From NCBI RefSeq assembly GCF_003967355.1, contig NZ_BIFH01000015.1, positions 62,001 through 126,000 of the forward strand: a stretch of DNA of 64,000 bases, written 5' to 3'. The stretch comes from Embleya hyalina (GTDB lineage: Bacteria; Actinomycetota; Actinomycetes; Streptomycetales; Streptomycetaceae). The notes beneath the pieces are model-generated. The model saw only the letters and a program-made list of their open reading frames with translations, ran no database searches and was not told where the DNA came from. How positions within the stretch are numbered: the first letter of the stretch is position 1; each line of letters opens with the position of its first letter. Below, in pieces: positions 15,641 to 25,883 of the stretch. The position numbers and the translations under genes are program-made.

Positions 15641-15800
15641 CCGATCCGGGTCCGAGCATCGCGCCACGAACGGCGCGGCCGACTCCCGACCTTCGTATTC
15701 CAACCGGCTCGCCCCCGAGTCACTGCCTCTCCCAGGCTTCGGACAGTCCGACCCGAACATCATGACGGCCCGGCATCGACCCGGAATCCGCTTCTCGAAC

Positions 15801-15841
15801 AAAAAGGCCCCTGATCAGCGTTTCCACTGATCAGGGGCCTT
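15801..15841 (-). terminator. Intrinsic terminator of the tRNA-Tyr transcript
   Basis: Perfect 15-base arms, AAGGCCCCTGATCAG (15804-15818) and CTGATCAGGGGCCTT (15827-15841), with an eight-base loop. Read leftward, the hairpin is followed by TTTTTG, a real U-tract. It begins eleven bases after the tRNA 3' end. Confidence 0.92.
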
Positions 15842-15851
15842 CTTGGTGGTG

Positions 15852-15934
<83 letters not shown>

Positions 15935-16110
15935 TTGTGCGCCTCTCGGCGCGACGGGGACAACAATAGCGGACCACCCCGGGTGCTTCGCCACTCGGTA
16001 TCGGTTCGGGTGGGGGGCGGTGCGGTCGGGGTCCGGGTCGCGGGGGACGCTCTAGGCTGGAGGGGTTGCCTTCCCTCCCTGTCAGATCCCACAGAAAGCG
16101 ATTCCGAGCC

Positions 16111-16599
16111 TTGGCTGACTCCTCTTTCGACATCGTGTCCAAGGTCGACCGTCAGGAGGTCGACAACGCGCTGAACCAGACCTCGAAGGAGATCGCGCAG
16201 CGGTTCGACTTCAAGAACGTCGGCGCGCACATCGGCTGGACCGGCGAGCAGATCGAGATGCGCGCCAACTCCGAGGAGCGCGTGAACGCGATCCTCGACG
16301 TGTTCCAGGGCAAGCTGATCAAGCGCAGCATCTCGCTGAAGTCGCTCGACGCCGGTGAGCCGAAGGCGTCCGGCAAGGAGTACAAGATCTTCGCGTCGAT
16401 CCAGGAGGGCATCTCCCAGGAGAACGCGAAGAAGGTCTCCAAGATCATCCGCGACGAGGGCCCCAAGGGCGTCAAGGCGCAGATCCAGGGCGACGAGCTG
16501 CGTGTGTCCTCGAAGAACCGGGACGACCTCCAGGAGGTCATCGCGCTGCTCAAGGGCAAGGACCTGGAGTTCGCGCTCCAGTTCGTGAACTACCGCTAG
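16111..16599 (+). CDS. yajQ: YajQ family nucleotide-binding protein
   Basis: A 162-residue protein of the UPF0234/YajQ family, close to the usual 163 residues. The frame is open upstream, but the TTG at 16111 gives the family's conserved beginning, [20 protein letters not shown]. Other family stretches include [60 protein letters not shown] and the C-terminal [17 protein letters not shown]. YajQ proteins are ferredoxin-like double-domain proteins that bind nucleotides or nucleic acids; some bind cyclic di-GMP and affect gene expression, but the role in actinomycetes is not known. The gene stands alone, divergent from tRNA-Tyr. Confidence 0.93.
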   Translation: MADSSFDIVSKVDRQEVDNALNQTSKEIAQRFDFKNVGAHIGWTGEQIEMRANSEERVNAILDVFQGKLIKRSISLKSLDAGEPKASGKEYKIFASIQEGISQENAKKVSKIIRDEGPKGVKAQIQGDELRVSSKNRDDLQEVIALLKGKDLEFALQFVNYR

Positions 16600-16770
16600 T
16601 CGCGGTCGTCGCCGCGCGGCGGCGTGGTGGCGATGCGGTGGCGACGTGGGCTCGGTGTCGTCCGGACGAAGGGCACGACGAGGATCCGGGGAGGGGCCGC
16701 CTGCCGGCGGCCCACCCGCGGTTCTCGCCGTGCCCTTCGTGCGTGTCGGACGGAGGCGATGCGGCGGCCC

Positions 16771-17736
16771 CTATCGCGGTGCCGCCGCCCTGGGGCCCGT
16801 CGTGGTTCGGGTGGTCAGGACCTTGGTCAGGTGGGTGGGGACCCGGTCCTCTTCGAGGCGGCCCGTGAAGCCGGCGTGGAGGACCCTGAGGGCCTCCTCG
16901 TACGCGAAGGGAGCCAGGTCCGCGCCCGTGGCCAGGTGTTCCTGGGCGATCGCGAACATCGTCAGCGCGTGGCGGCGGAACCTCGCGACCCGGCCCGTCG
17001 GCGGCACCGGCCAGCGGGCGATCACCGTGCGGTAGGTGTCCTCGTACTGGCTCAGCCACGCGACCCGGGCCGCCATACCGCCCGCCAGGCTCGCGTCGGC
17101 CGGCTCCCGGTGGTAGACCACCCCCGGCTCGGACAACCGGGTGAACGACCAGCCCCGGTCGTGCACCAGGCGCAGCCACAACGACCAGTCGACCAGGATC
17201 GGCAACTCCGGGTCGAAGCGGAACCACGACGCGGGCGCGGTGTGCGCGGGGTTGCGGGCGACCACGGCCGTGGTCGGGACGAAGTTGGCCACCGAGAGCA
17301 TGTCCGGGTCGTACGGGAAGTCGTAGCGGTACGGGCTGCCCGCGGGGACCTCGCCCGGCACCGCCCGCGCCCCGCTCAGCACGCAGTCCGCGTAGACGGC
17401 GTCCGTCCCGGAGCGCTCCAGCGCGGCCAGCGCCCGATCGAGGTGGCCCGGCAGGTACAGGTCGTCGTCGTCGAGGAAGGCGACGAAGCGGCCGGTGGCG
17501 ATCTCCAGGCCCGCGTTGCGCGCCGCGGCCGGTCCCCGCGAGCGCGGGAACGACAACAGCCGCACGGTCATCCCGCGCACCCCGAGCGGCAGCACCCCCG
17601 CGACGTCCGCGCCGCCGTCGTTGATCACCACCACCTCGATGCCCCGGATGCCCTGGAGGGCCACGCTGCGCAGGGCATCGGCCAGTTGGGCCGTGCGATC
17701 CCGGGTGGGAACGATGACACTGACCGTCGCCGTCAC
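16771..17736 (-). CDS. Family 2 glycosyltransferase
   Basis: A 321-residue GT-A fold glycosyltransferase. I chose the GTG at 17736 because GGAGG lies five bases before it and the protein then begins directly with the family strand VSVIVPTRDRTAQLADALRS. The nucleotide-sugar site shows VVVINDGG, then RGPAAARNAGLEIATGRFVA and FLDDDDLYLPGHLDRALAAL, with the DxD metal motif near residue 100. A second acidic patch (FDPELPILVDWSLWLRLVHD) fits the acceptor side and catalytic base. It has no membrane segments, so it is cytosolic and would transfer a sugar to an unknown acceptor. The gene is isolated, not in a polysaccharide cluster. Confidence 0.9.
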   Translation of the reverse strand: MTATVSVIVPTRDRTAQLADALRSVALQGIRGIEVVVINDGGADVAGVLPLGVRGMTVRLLSFPRSRGPAAARNAGLEIATGRFVAFLDDDDLYLPGHLDRALAALERSGTDAVYADCVLSGARAVPGEVPAGSPYRYDFPYDPDMLSVANFVPTTAVVARNPAHTAPASWFRFDPELPILVDWSLWLRLVHDRGWSFTRLSEPGVVYHREPADASLAGGMAARVAWLSQYEDTYRTVIARWPVPPTGRVARFRRHALTMFAIAQEHLATGADLAPFAYEEALRVLHAGFTGRLEEDRVPTHLTKVLTTRTTTGPRAAAPR

Positions 17737-17892
17737 GGTAACCTCCGCGCTTCCCGAGATGGGATCAACAGGGCTTACCGGTGGATATCGCCACACCGGT
17801 GTCTCGACCCATATCGACACACCGGATGCGCGACTACAGCGATCGGGTACCCGTCTCCCTCGTACGAGACCTCCCGATTGGCCTGTCCGGGC

Positions 17893-18297
17893 TCAGACGC
17901 CGATGTGCCTCGGGTCGCTCGTCGAGACGATCTCGCGACCCAGCGGGGTGAGCGAGACCGGGATCAGCTTGAAGTTGGCCAGACCCAGCGGGATGCCGAT
18001 GATCGTGACGCACAGGAGCGCGCCGGTGATCAGGTGCCCGAGGGCCAGCCACCAGCCGAACAGCACGATCCACAGGATGTTGCCGAGCATCGACCCGGCG
18101 CCCGCGTCCCGACGCCACTCCACCCGTCGGCCGAACGGCCACAGCGCGTACGCCGCGATCCGCCAGGCCGCGATGCCGAGCGGGATGGTCACCACGAGGA
18201 AGAAGAGAAGGAAGCAGACGAGGCCGGCGACCGCGTAGCCGATCGCCAGCCAGAAGCCGGCGAACACGAGCCAGATGACATTCAGGACGGTTTTCAC
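17893..18297 (-). CDS. YccF domain inner-membrane protein
   Basis: A 134-residue membrane protein with two copies of the YccF domain. Each copy contains a pair of hydrophobic helices and the IPLG hinge: VIWLVFAGFWLAIGYAVAG with TIPLGIAAWRIAAYALWPFG, then ILWIVLFGWWLALGHLITG with IIGIPLGLANFKLIPVSLTP. The protein ends LGREIVSTSD, as other family members do. The function is unknown. It lies between htpX and the glycosyltransferase gene and all three run leftward, but the gaps of over 100 bases suggest separate transcription. Confidence 0.9.
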   Translation of the reverse strand: MKTVLNVIWLVFAGFWLAIGYAVAGLVCFLLFFLVVTIPLGIAAWRIAAYALWPFGRRVEWRRDAGAGSMLGNILWIVLFGWWLALGHLITGALLCVTIIGIPLGLANFKLIPVSLTPLGREIVSTSDPRHIGV

Positions 18298-18411
18298 GAG
18301 GGTTGTTCTACCCCGACCTCGACCGGCATGCCGTCACCCATAGGACTGATCGCCGAGAAATCACGAGGCCACGCACCACTCGCGAGTGCCACGCACCCCC
18401 TCGCGAAACCC

Positions 18412-19272
18412 TCACCGCCCCGCCATCTGCTCCAGACGCGCGATCCGGTCCGCCATCGGCGGGTGGGTCGAGAACAGCTTGCTCATCCCGCCCGCGCCCC
18501 GCCGGAACGGGTTGGCGATCATCAGCGAGCTGGTGGTCTGCAACTTCGGCTCCGGCGGCAGCGGCAGCGCCTGGGTACCCGCGTCGAGCTTGCGCAGCGC
18601 GCTCGCCAGCGCCAGCGGGTCGCCGGTGAGCCGGGCCCCGGAGGCGTCGGCCTGGTATTCACGCGATCGACTGACGGCCAACTGGATGACACTGGCCGCC
18701 AGCGGCCCCAGGATCATGATGGCCAGCATGCCGAACAGCCCGGGCCCGTCGTCGTCGTTGCTGCGGCCGATCGGGATCAGCCAGGCGAAGTTGACCAGGA
18801 ACATGATCACACTGGCCAGCGCGCCCGCCACGGACGAGATCAGGATGTCCCGGTTGTACACGTGCGACAGCTCGTGCCCGATCACCCCGCGCAGCTCCCG
18901 CGCGTCCAGGATGCGCAGGATGCCGGTCGTACAACACACCGCCGCGTTGCGCGGGTTGCGGCCGGTGGCGAACGCGTTCGGCGCCTCGGTGGGCGAGATG
19001 TACAGGCGCGGCATCGGCTGCCGCGCGTCGTTGGAGAGCTCGCGCACGATCCGGTACAGCTCGGGGTTCTCCGCCTCGCTGACCGGACGCGCCCGCATCG
19101 AGCGCAGCGCGATCTTGTCGCTGTTGAAGTAGGCGTAGCCGTTCGTCGCGAGCGCCACGAACAGGGCGATGATCAACCCGGTGCGGCCGAAGAAGCTGCC
19201 GACGACGAGGATGAGCGCCGACATCCCACCGAGCAGTACGGCGGTCTTCAGTCCGTTGTGCTGGCCGTGCAC
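18412..19272 (-). CDS. htpX: HtpX-type membrane zinc metalloprotease (M48)
   Basis: A 286-residue inner-membrane protease. GTG at 19272 follows GAGAGGACTCTGCC and starts [20 protein letters not shown]; upstream in-frame sequence looks non-coding. Two N-terminal membrane helices are followed by the M48 domain. This has the zinc site HELSH (in [17 protein letters not shown]), the third ligand in [11 protein letters not shown] and two further membrane helices between them ([36 protein letters not shown]). The conserved STHPP motif is near the C-terminus. HtpX degrades misfolded membrane proteins and responds to envelope stress in other bacteria. It is immediately downstream of the shortened nuo cluster, as I recall also for Streptomyces coelicolor. 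A 7-base inverted repeat (CCCGTTG/CAACGGG, 19354-19379) lies in its upstream region. Confidence 0.94.
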   Translation of the reverse strand: MHGQHNGLKTAVLLGGMSALILVVGSFFGRTGLIIALFVALATNGYAYFNSDKIALRSMRARPVSEAENPELYRIVRELSNDARQPMPRLYISPTEAPNAFATGRNPRNAAVCCTTGILRILDARELRGVIGHELSHVYNRDILISSVAGALASVIMFLVNFAWLIPIGRSNDDDGPGLFGMLAIMILGPLAASVIQLAVSRSREYQADASGARLTGDPLALASALRKLDAGTQALPLPPEPKLQTTSSLMIANPFRRGAGGMSKLFSTHPPMADRIARLEQMAGR

Positions 19273-19444
19273 GGCAGAGTCCTCTCGAAGCGTCAGCGTC
19301 CAGGGGTGACAATGCGGGCCCGTGCGGGGTATCCGCCGGCTTGTCGCCCTCTGCCCGTTGTCTCTTCTTTCGCAACGGGACAACGCCACGCAGAGTTCCC
19401 TTCCGAGGCCGGCGTAACCCCCCGCCCCGGGACGGAACCGCAGG

Positions 19445-20995
19445 TCAGCCGAGCAGCCCCGGCACCGTGAGCACATGCAGGACCAGCTGCGGCGCGACCG
19501 AGAGCAGCACCCCGAGCGCCCCCGTGAGCACGAGCGCGGCGACCAGCGGAAGCGGCATCGGGGCCGTCCCGGTACGCACCTCGGCCGCCCCCTCGGAACC
19601 CGCGACCGGCGGCGTCCCCGGCGCCTCGACCACGAACAACCGCGCCGTCCACGCCAGGTAGTAGTACAGCCCGATCACCACGTTGACCGCCATCACCACC
19701 GCCAGCCACCCGGTGCCGGCCCCGATCACCGCCTGGAACACCGTCACCTTCGCGAACAGCCCGGCCAGGCCCGGCGGGATACCGGCCAGGCACAGCAGGA
19801 AGAACGCCATCGCGAGCGCCGCGACCGGATGCGCGCGGAACAGGCCGCGGTGGTCGTCGACCAGCCCGCCCCGCTCGCGCGCGACCAGCGTCACCACGGC
19901 GAACGCGCCCAGGTTCATCACCGCGTACACCGCCAGGTAGGCCACCGCCGCGGGCAGCGTGTCGGCCAGGTCCTCGCCGTGCCCGGCGGCCGTGCCGAAC
20001 GGCACCAGCACATAGCCCGACTGGGCGATCGAGGACCAGGCGAGCAGCCGTACCGCGTCGGTCTGTCGCAGCGCGGCCACGTTGCCCGCGGTCATCGTCA
20101 CCGCGGCGAGCACCGCGAGCGCCGGCCCCCACAGGTGCGCGTACGGGCGGAACGCGATGCCGGCGACGAGCAGCAGTCCGGCGAAGCCCGCGGTCTTCGA
20201 GACCACCGACAGGTACGCGGCGACCGGGATCGGCGCCCCGCGATAGGTGTCCGGCGCCCAGGCGTGGAACGGCACCGCCGCGACCTTGAAGGCGAATCCG
20301 ATCATGGTCAGCACCGCGCCGGTCGCGGCCACGTGGGTGAGCTTCGGATCGAGCCGGTCCAGCTCGCCCGCGATCCGGGCCAGATGCACGCTTCCGGTGC
20401 TCCCGTACACCAGGCTCACCCCGAACAGCAGCACCGCGGTGGCGCCCGCCGAGAGCAGGAAGAACTTCAGCGCCGCCTCGCCGCCCCGGCCGTCCCGACG
20501 CAGCCCGACCAGCGCGAACGCGGGCAGCGACAACGTCTCCAGCGCGACCACCAGGGTGAGCAGGTCACGGGCGCCGGCCAGCGCCACCGCGCCGGTCACC
20601 GAGGACAGCAGCAGAAAGTGATACTCACCGCCCGGCACCTCCGGCGAGTCGCCCGCCCCCTCCGCGCCGTCCGCCCCCACCATCGGCATCGACAACAGCA
20701 CCACCACGAACGCCGAGCCGAGCAGCACCAGCTGCAACACCAGCGTCAGATCGGTGACCACGTACGAACAGCCCGACGGCGAGCAGAACGTGCCGCGCGC
20801 GTCGTCCCCGTCCGCCCGCAGCGGCACCAGCAGCGCCAGGCCCGCGCCGAGCCCGGCCAGCGTCAGCCAGGGCAACACCGCCTTGCGCGCGCCCTCCAGG
20901 AACAGGTCCGCGAGCAGCACCACGAGCGCGGCGACCGCGACCGCAAGCACCGGCGAGATCGCGAGCCAGTCGATCGACTGGACGTCGAACGGCAT
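19445..20995 (-). CDS. nuoN: Second complex I cluster, subunit N (proton-channel membrane subunit)
   Basis: A 516-residue antiporter-like subunit of NADH dehydrogenase type complex I. It has about fourteen hydrophobic helices. The conserved acidic residue of the channel is in [18 protein letters not shown], and the lysine helix reads [20 protein letters not shown], so the proton path residues appear kept. [20 protein letters not shown] matches the usual NuoN/L/M loop. It starts one base after the nuoM stop and is the last gene of a ten-gene leftward cluster, 172 bases before htpX. Sequence is clearly different from the NuoN encoded at 46973-48565, so this is a paralogue rather than a recent duplicate. 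Confidence 0.92.
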   Translation of the reverse strand: MPFDVQSIDWLAISPVLAVAVAALVVLLADLFLEGARKAVLPWLTLAGLGAGLALLVPLRADGDDARGTFCSPSGCSYVVTDLTLVLQLVLLGSAFVVVLLSMPMVGADGAEGAGDSPEVPGGEYHFLLLSSVTGAVALAGARDLLTLVVALETLSLPAFALVGLRRDGRGGEAALKFFLLSAGATAVLLFGVSLVYGSTGSVHLARIAGELDRLDPKLTHVAATGAVLTMIGFAFKVAAVPFHAWAPDTYRGAPIPVAAYLSVVSKTAGFAGLLLVAGIAFRPYAHLWGPALAVLAAVTMTAGNVAALRQTDAVRLLAWSSIAQSGYVLVPFGTAAGHGEDLADTLPAAVAYLAVYAVMNLGAFAVVTLVARERGGLVDDHRGLFRAHPVAALAMAFFLLCLAGIPPGLAGLFAKVTVFQAVIGAGTGWLAVVMAVNVVIGLYYYLAWTARLFVVEAPGTPPVAGSEGAAEVRTGTAPMPLPLVAALVLTGALGVLLSVAPQLVLHVLTVPGLLG

Positions 20996-20996
20996 G

Positions 20997-22502
20997 TCAG
21001 CTGCCTCCCATGAGGGCCCGCACGGCCGGGTCGGTGATCGCCAGCAGGGTGGCCGGCCACAGTCCGGCGACCAGGGTCAACGCGACGAGCGGGGTCCACA
21101 CCACGAGTTCCGGGCCGGTCACGTCCACCCCGACCGTCGGCTCGCCGCCCACCGGTCCCATGCACAACCGCCGGACCAGGCCCAGCAGATAGGCCGCGGT
21201 CAGCACGGTGCCCAGGCCCGCCAGCGCCAGGAAGGTCCGGTAGCCGCCGACGGACAACCCGGCGCCCGGCTCGTACGCGCCGTACATCGCCAACAACTCG
21301 CCCCAGAAGCCCGCCAGCCCCGGCAGCCCGAGCCCGGCCACCGCGCCGAACGCGACCAGCGCGCCCAGCCGGGGCGTACGCCCGTACATCCCGCCGCCCA
21401 GCCGGCCGAGCAGCGCCGTTCCGTGCCGGTCCTTGACCGCGCCGGCCAGGAAGAACAGCAGTCCGGTGACCAGCCCGTGGCCGATGTTGACGAACAGCGC
21501 GCCGTTGACGCCCTGCGGGGTGAGCGTGGCGATGCCGAGCAGGGCGAAGCCCATGTGGCCCACCGACGAGTAGGCGATGATGCGCTTCAGGTCCCCGTCC
21601 GGGTCGCGCAGCAGCGCCAGGCACACCAGCGACCCGTACACGATGCCGATCACGCCGAACGCGGCCAGATACGGCGCGAACGTCTCGGCGCCCTCCGGCA
21701 ACACCGGCACCGCGATCCGGATCAGGCCGTACGTCCCCATCTTGAGCAGGACGCCCGCCAGCAGCACCGAGCCCGCCGTCGGCGCGGCGGTGTGTGCGTC
21801 GGGCAGCCAGGTGTGCAGCGGCCACATCGGCACCTTGACCGCCAGGCCCAGGCCGATCGCCAGGAACGCGAGCACCTGCACGCCGTGCGACATGCCCGCA
21901 CCGTGCCGGTCGGCGAGTTCGACCATGTCGAAGGTGCCGGTCTTCGCCTGGATCAACAGGAAGCCGAGCAACATCACGGCCGAGCCGAGCAGTGTGTACA
22001 GGATGAACTTGTACGACGCGGGGCCGCGCTCGCCCGCACTCCCCCACCGGTTGATCAGGAAGTACATCGGCACCAGCACGACCTCGAAGAACAGGAAGAA
22101 CAGGATCAGGTCGAGGGCCGCGAAGGTACCGAGCGTGCCGGTCTCGAGCAGCAGGAACAGCGCGACGAAGGCCCGCGAGGAGCCGCCCGGCGGAATGTTC
22201 CACAGGCTGTGGACGGCGACCAGCAGGGTCAGCAGCGCGGTGAGCACGAGCAGCGGCAGCGAGATGCCGTCGATGCCGAGGTGGAATCGCAGCCCGAGCG
22301 AGGGCGCCCAGGACACGTCCGTCTCGAACCGCATCCCCCGTCCGCGCCGGAACGCGCAGGCCAGCGCGACGGCGCCGACCAGGGTGGCCGCGGTGGCGCC
22401 GACGCCGATCAGCCGGGCCGCCCGATCACCGACCCCGGGCAGCAGGAGCAGGGCGGCACCGAGCAGCGGCGCGGCCACGACGAGGATCAACACGACGCTC
22501 AC
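20997..22502 (-). CDS. nuoM: Second complex I cluster, subunit M
   Basis: A 501-residue polytopic subunit, GTG start at 22502. The channel glutamate lies in LFFLFFEVVLVPMYFLINRW and the lysine helix in GLGLAVKVPMWPLHTWLPDA, which is a NuoM hallmark. KRIIAYSSVGHMGFALLGIA is the third conserved block. About fourteen membrane helices are predicted, with a large loop near residue 70. It is 52 bases downstream of nuoL and one base upstream of nuoN. Together with L and N it would make the distal proton-pumping arm. Confidence 0.93.
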   Translation of the reverse strand: MSVVLILVVAAPLLGAALLLLPGVGDRAARLIGVGATAATLVGAVALACAFRRGRGMRFETDVSWAPSLGLRFHLGIDGISLPLLVLTALLTLLVAVHSLWNIPPGGSSRAFVALFLLLETGTLGTFAALDLILFFLFFEVVLVPMYFLINRWGSAGERGPASYKFILYTLLGSAVMLLGFLLIQAKTGTFDMVELADRHGAGMSHGVQVLAFLAIGLGLAVKVPMWPLHTWLPDAHTAAPTAGSVLLAGVLLKMGTYGLIRIAVPVLPEGAETFAPYLAAFGVIGIVYGSLVCLALLRDPDGDLKRIIAYSSVGHMGFALLGIATLTPQGVNGALFVNIGHGLVTGLLFFLAGAVKDRHGTALLGRLGGGMYGRTPRLGALVAFGAVAGLGLPGLAGFWGELLAMYGAYEPGAGLSVGGYRTFLALAGLGTVLTAAYLLGLVRRLCMGPVGGEPTVGVDVTGPELVVWTPLVALTLVAGLWPATLLAITDPAVRALMGGS

Positions 22503-22554
22503 CGCGGGGTCTCCAGGGTGTGAAGGGGCGTCGGGGGCGACGACCGGTGGCGGA

Positions 22555-24450
22555 TCACGAGCCCACCGCCACCGCGAGGGCGAGCACGACCACGCCGGCG
22601 AACAGGCCGGTCAGGTACAGCCGGGTGTTGCCGTTCTGGCCGCGGCGGATCCCGCCGCCGAGCAGCCACGCGCTCCGCGCCGCGCCCTTGACGTAGGTGT
22701 CGATCACGGCCCCGTCGGTGAACCGGGCCGCCTTGGCGGCCAGTCGGACCGGGGTGACCACCAGCGCCGCGTACAGCCCGTCCACGTCGAATCCGCGCAG
22801 CGCCGGCCCACGCACCGGACCGAGCACCCGGGCCGGGTCGGCGGCCGGATCGCGTCGCCACGCCGCGACGACCGTACCCGCGCCCAGGGCCAGCGCGATC
22901 AGCGCCGATACCGTGGTCGCCGGATGCGGGGTCAGCTCGTCGTAGCCGAGTTCGCCGCCCAACGAGGGCAGCCCGGGGAAGGCCAGGAAGCCGAACAGCA
23001 CGGTGGGCACCGCGAGGACCACCAGCGGCCACACCATCGCGGCCGGAGCCTCGCCGCCACCGCGCCCGGGCTCGCCGTAGTCCGCCGCGTCCGCGTGCGC
23101 CGGCACCTCCGCACCGGGCGCCGCCTCGCGCGTCGGCCCGAAGAACACCCGCAGCCAGACCCGGGTCGCGTAGGCCGCCGTCAACGCGGCCGTCAGCAGG
23201 CCCGCCACCAGCACCAGCCAACCGGCGACAGCGGGCACCGATCCGTGTCCGCCGGCGGTGTGCTCGGCCGCGCCGAGCACCGCCTCCTTGCTGAAGAAGC
23301 CGGAGAACGGCGGCACACCGGCGAGTGCGGCCAGACCCGCCGTCATGGTCCAGAACGCGATCGGCGCGCGCCGGCGCAGGCCGCCCATGCCGGCGAGCGC
23401 GCCGGTCCCGGCCACGTGGATCAGCACCCCCGCGCCGAGGAAGAGCAGCGCCTTGAACGCGCCGTGGGCGAGCAGGTGGAACACCGCCGCGTCGCGCCCG
23501 CCGACCGCGAGGCCGCCGGTCATGTAGGCGAGTTGGCCGACGGTGGACCACGCGAGCACCCGCTTCAGGTCCTCCTGGGCGAGCGCGGCGAGCGCCGAGC
23601 CGATCATCGTCGCAGCGGCCATGACGGCCAGCACGATCAGCGTCGGGTGCGCGGCCAGGAACGCCGGGTAGAGCCGGGCCACCAGGTAGGCGCCCGCGGC
23701 GACCATGGTGGCCGCGTGGATCAGCGCGGACACCGGCGTGGGGCCGGCCATCGCGTCGGGCAGCCAGGTCTGCAGCGGCACCTGGGCCGACTTGCCCGCG
23801 ACGCCGCCCAGCAGCAGCAGGGTGCCCGCGGTGACCCAGCCGGCGCCGCCCTCGGGCACGGCCGCGAGCACGTCCCGGATCCGGAACGAGTCGGCGCCCG
23901 CGGCCAGGACCAGGATGCCGATCAGGAACGGCACGTCGCCCAGCTTGGTGACCACGAAGGCCTTGATCGAGGCCGAGCGGGCCGCCTCGGTCTCCCAGTG
24001 GTGGCCGATCAGGAAGTAGGAGCAGACGCCCATCACCTCCCAGCCGACGAGCAGCACGATCAGGTCGCCGGTGTAGACCACGAGCAACATCGCCGCAGTG
24101 AACAGCGAGACCAGCGCGGCGTAGGAGGAGTAACGCGGATCCTCGCGCAGATAGGCCGCCGAGTAGACCTGCACGAGCAGCGCGACCACCGTGACGAGGA
24201 CCGCGGACAGCGCGGCGAGGCCGTCCACGCGCAGTCCCAGGGTGATGTCGAGGGCGCCGGTGGGGGTCAGTCGCACCGCCGACTCGCGCACGTCGTCGCC
24301 GATGCCGGCGGCCACCACGATCGTGAGCACGGTCGCGGCCAGGCCGGCGGGTACGGCGATCAGGACCGGGCGCACCCGACGCCCGAACAGCAGTCCGAAC
24401 AGGGCCGCGAGCGCGGGCAGTGCGCAGGCCGTCGCGGCGGCGACCGTCAT
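22555..24450 (-). CDS. nuoL: Second complex I cluster, subunit L
   Basis: A 631-residue subunit starting ATG at 24450, overlapping the nuoK stop by four bases. Channel motifs are present: [19 protein letters not shown] for the glutamate helix and [20 protein letters not shown] then [20 protein letters not shown] for the lysine helix. [20 protein letters not shown] follows. The C-terminal part contains the extended region that forms the long lateral helix of complex I, ending [20 protein letters not shown]. It is slightly longer than NuoL of many bacteria. Nothing suggests a broken gene. Confidence 0.93.
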   Translation of the reverse strand: MTVAAATACALPALAALFGLLFGRRVRPVLIAVPAGLAATVLTIVVAAGIGDDVRESAVRLTPTGALDITLGLRVDGLAALSAVLVTVVALLVQVYSAAYLREDPRYSSYAALVSLFTAAMLLVVYTGDLIVLLVGWEVMGVCSYFLIGHHWETEAARSASIKAFVVTKLGDVPFLIGILVLAAGADSFRIRDVLAAVPEGGAGWVTAGTLLLLGGVAGKSAQVPLQTWLPDAMAGPTPVSALIHAATMVAAGAYLVARLYPAFLAAHPTLIVLAVMAAATMIGSALAALAQEDLKRVLAWSTVGQLAYMTGGLAVGGRDAAVFHLLAHGAFKALLFLGAGVLIHVAGTGALAGMGGLRRRAPIAFWTMTAGLAALAGVPPFSGFFSKEAVLGAAEHTAGGHGSVPAVAGWLVLVAGLLTAALTAAYATRVWLRVFFGPTREAAPGAEVPAHADAADYGEPGRGGGEAPAAMVWPLVVLAVPTVLFGFLAFPGLPSLGGELGYDELTPHPATTVSALIALALGAGTVVAAWRRDPAADPARVLGPVRGPALRGFDVDGLYAALVVTPVRLAAKAARFTDGAVIDTYVKGAARSAWLLGGGIRRGQNGNTRLYLTGLFAGVVVLALAVAVGS

Positions 24451-24770
24451 ACCGATCCCTCCTTGTGCTCGGCCAGCTCGCGCAGGTCGGGGATGTCGGC
24501 GGTGGCCCGGTTGCGGAACACCATCAGCACGATCGCCAGGCCGAGGCCGATCTCGGCGGCGGCGATGGTGATCACGAACAGGGTCAGCGCCTGTCCGGCG
24601 TGCAGCGTGTCGCGCAGGTACATGTCGAACGCAACCAGGTTGACGTTGACCGCGTTGAGCATCAGCTCGATCGACATCAGCACGAGGATCGCGTTGCGGC
24701 GCGCGAGCACCCCGTACAGTCCGATGCCGAACAGCAGGACGGCGAGGACGAGCGGATAGACCAGATGCAT
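24447..24770 (-). CDS. nuoK: Second complex I cluster, subunit K
   Basis: A 107-residue three-helix membrane subunit. I chose the ATG at 24770 ([20 protein letters not shown]) over an upstream start that would add a charged, non-conserved segment. The two buried glutamates of NuoK are visible, one in [20 protein letters not shown] and one in [18 protein letters not shown]. It is placed between J and L, as in other bacteria: four bases lie between the J stop and this start, and its stop overlaps the nuoL start. Confidence 0.93.
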   Translation of the reverse strand: MHLVYPLVLAVLLFGIGLYGVLARRNAILVLMSIELMLNAVNVNLVAFDMYLRDTLHAGQALTLFVITIAAAEIGLGLAIVLMVFRNRATADIPDLRELAEHKEGSV

Positions 24771-24774
24771 CGGG

Positions 24775-25335
24775 TCAGTCCTTCCGATCCGAGCGCGCGC
24801 GGGCACGGGAGCGGGAGAGCACGACGGCGCCGATCAACGCGGCGAGGAGCAGCACGGACAACACCTCGAACGGCAGCACCCACACCTTGAACAGGCTCTC
24901 CCCGGTGACCTTCGTGGTGCCCACGGTGTCGTCGCCCAGGTGGAGGTAGGCGGTGCGGAACGCGTCCACGATCACGGTGACCAGGGTCGCGGTGGCGCCG
25001 AGCGCGACCGTGGCGGCCGGGATCCGGGCGGCCCGGTCCGCCGGTTCCGAGTAGCCGATCGGCGCCTTGGTGAGCATCAGCCCGAACAGCAGCAGCACCA
25101 CGACCGCGCCGACGTAGATCAGCACCTGGACCCAGGCGATGAACTCGGCGGTGAGCAGCAGGTACTCGGCGGCGAGACCGCCGAGGGTGACCACCAGCCA
25201 CAGCGCGGCGTGCACGACCTGACGGGTGGTCACCACGAGCAGCGCGGAGCCGAGCACCACCAGGCCGATCAGCACGAAGGCGATCTCCGCGCCGGTGGGC
25301 GAGAGGAATCCGTGCTCGGCGGCGGCGAGATTCAC
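24775..25335 (-). CDS. nuoJ: Second complex I cluster, subunit J
   Basis: A 186-residue membrane subunit starting with GTG at 25335, where it overlaps the nuoI stop (GTGA). Five hydrophobic helices are visible, among them [20 protein letters not shown], and the conserved block [20 protein letters not shown] that carries the glycine-rich pi-bulge helix of NuoJ. It ends in a short basic tail ([13 protein letters not shown]), in contrast to the long acidic tail on the paralogue at 52565-53557. Confidence 0.92.
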   Translation of the reverse strand: MNLAAAEHGFLSPTGAEIAFVLIGLVVLGSALLVVTTRQVVHAALWLVVTLGGLAAEYLLLTAEFIAWVQVLIYVGAVVVLLLFGLMLTKAPIGYSEPADRAARIPAATVALGATATLVTVIVDAFRTAYLHLGDDTVGTTKVTGESLFKVWVLPFEVLSVLLLAALIGAVVLSRSRARARSDRKD

Positions 25336-25883
25336 GGTGTCTCCTCCGCGTCCGTCGCGGCGGCCCGGGCCGCCGCGGCCTTCTCCGCCTTCTCCACGGC
25401 CTTGCGGGCCTGGGTCAGCTCCTTGGGGTCCTCGGCGCGCTCGTCGAGGGCCGGCGGCGGCGGGACCGTCCACATCCACTCGCGCAGCCGGTCCTTCTCG
25501 TGCGTGAGTTCGTGGATGTCGCCCGTCGCGTACTCGAACTCGGGCGACCAGAAGAGCGCGTCGAACGGGCACACCTCGACGCAGATCCCGCAGTACATGC
25601 ACAGCGCGAAGTCGATCGCGAAGCGGTCGAGCACGTTGCGGGTGCGGTCGCGCGCGCCGGGTTCGCGGGCGGGCACGACCTCCTTGTGCGAGTCGATGTA
25701 GATGCACCAGTCGGGGCATTCGCGCGCGCACAACATGCAGACCGTGCAGTTCTCCTCGAACAGCGCGATCACCCCGCGCGAGCGGGGCGGCAGTTCGGGG
25801 AGCACCTCCGGATAGGACTGGGTGGTGCTGCGTCGGGTGAGCGTCTTGAGGGTCACCGCGAGGCCCTTGGCCAGGCCCTTCAT
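25332..25883 (-). CDS. nuoI: Second complex I cluster, subunit I (2x[4Fe-4S] protein)
   Basis: A 183-residue peripheral iron-sulfur subunit. ATG at 25883 shares one base with the nuoH stop. Two ferredoxin-type motifs, [12 protein letters not shown] and [12 protein letters not shown], provide ligands for clusters N6a and N6b. The C-terminal ~45 residues form a charged Lys/Ala/Glu helix ([20 protein letters not shown]) not needed for cluster binding, likely a coiled or amphipathic tail. In ordinary complex I this subunit passes electrons from the NADH module (through subunit G) to cluster N2 in subunit B. Here its donor module is not encoded in the cluster, making this the probable entry point for another donor such as ferredoxin. 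Confidence 0.93.
   Translation of the reverse strand: MKGLAKGLAVTLKTLTRRSTTQSYPEVLPELPPRSRGVIALFEENCTVCMLCARECPDWCIYIDSHKEVVPAREPGARDRTRNVLDRFAIDFALCMYCGICVEVCPFDALFWSPEFEYATGDIHELTHEKDRLREWMWTVPPPPALDERAEDPKELTQARKAVEKAEKAAAARAAATDAEETP

Noticed and set aside
16624-19470. A 948-codon forward frame across the glycosyltransferase, YccF and htpX genes
   Set aside because: Antisense to three recognisable genes; composition is Arg/Gln/His-rich with no domain.
21577-24759. A 1060-codon forward frame opposite nuoM, nuoL and nuoK of the shortened cluster
   Set aside because: Complementary-strand artefact; the reverse-strand proteins have conserved membrane motifs.
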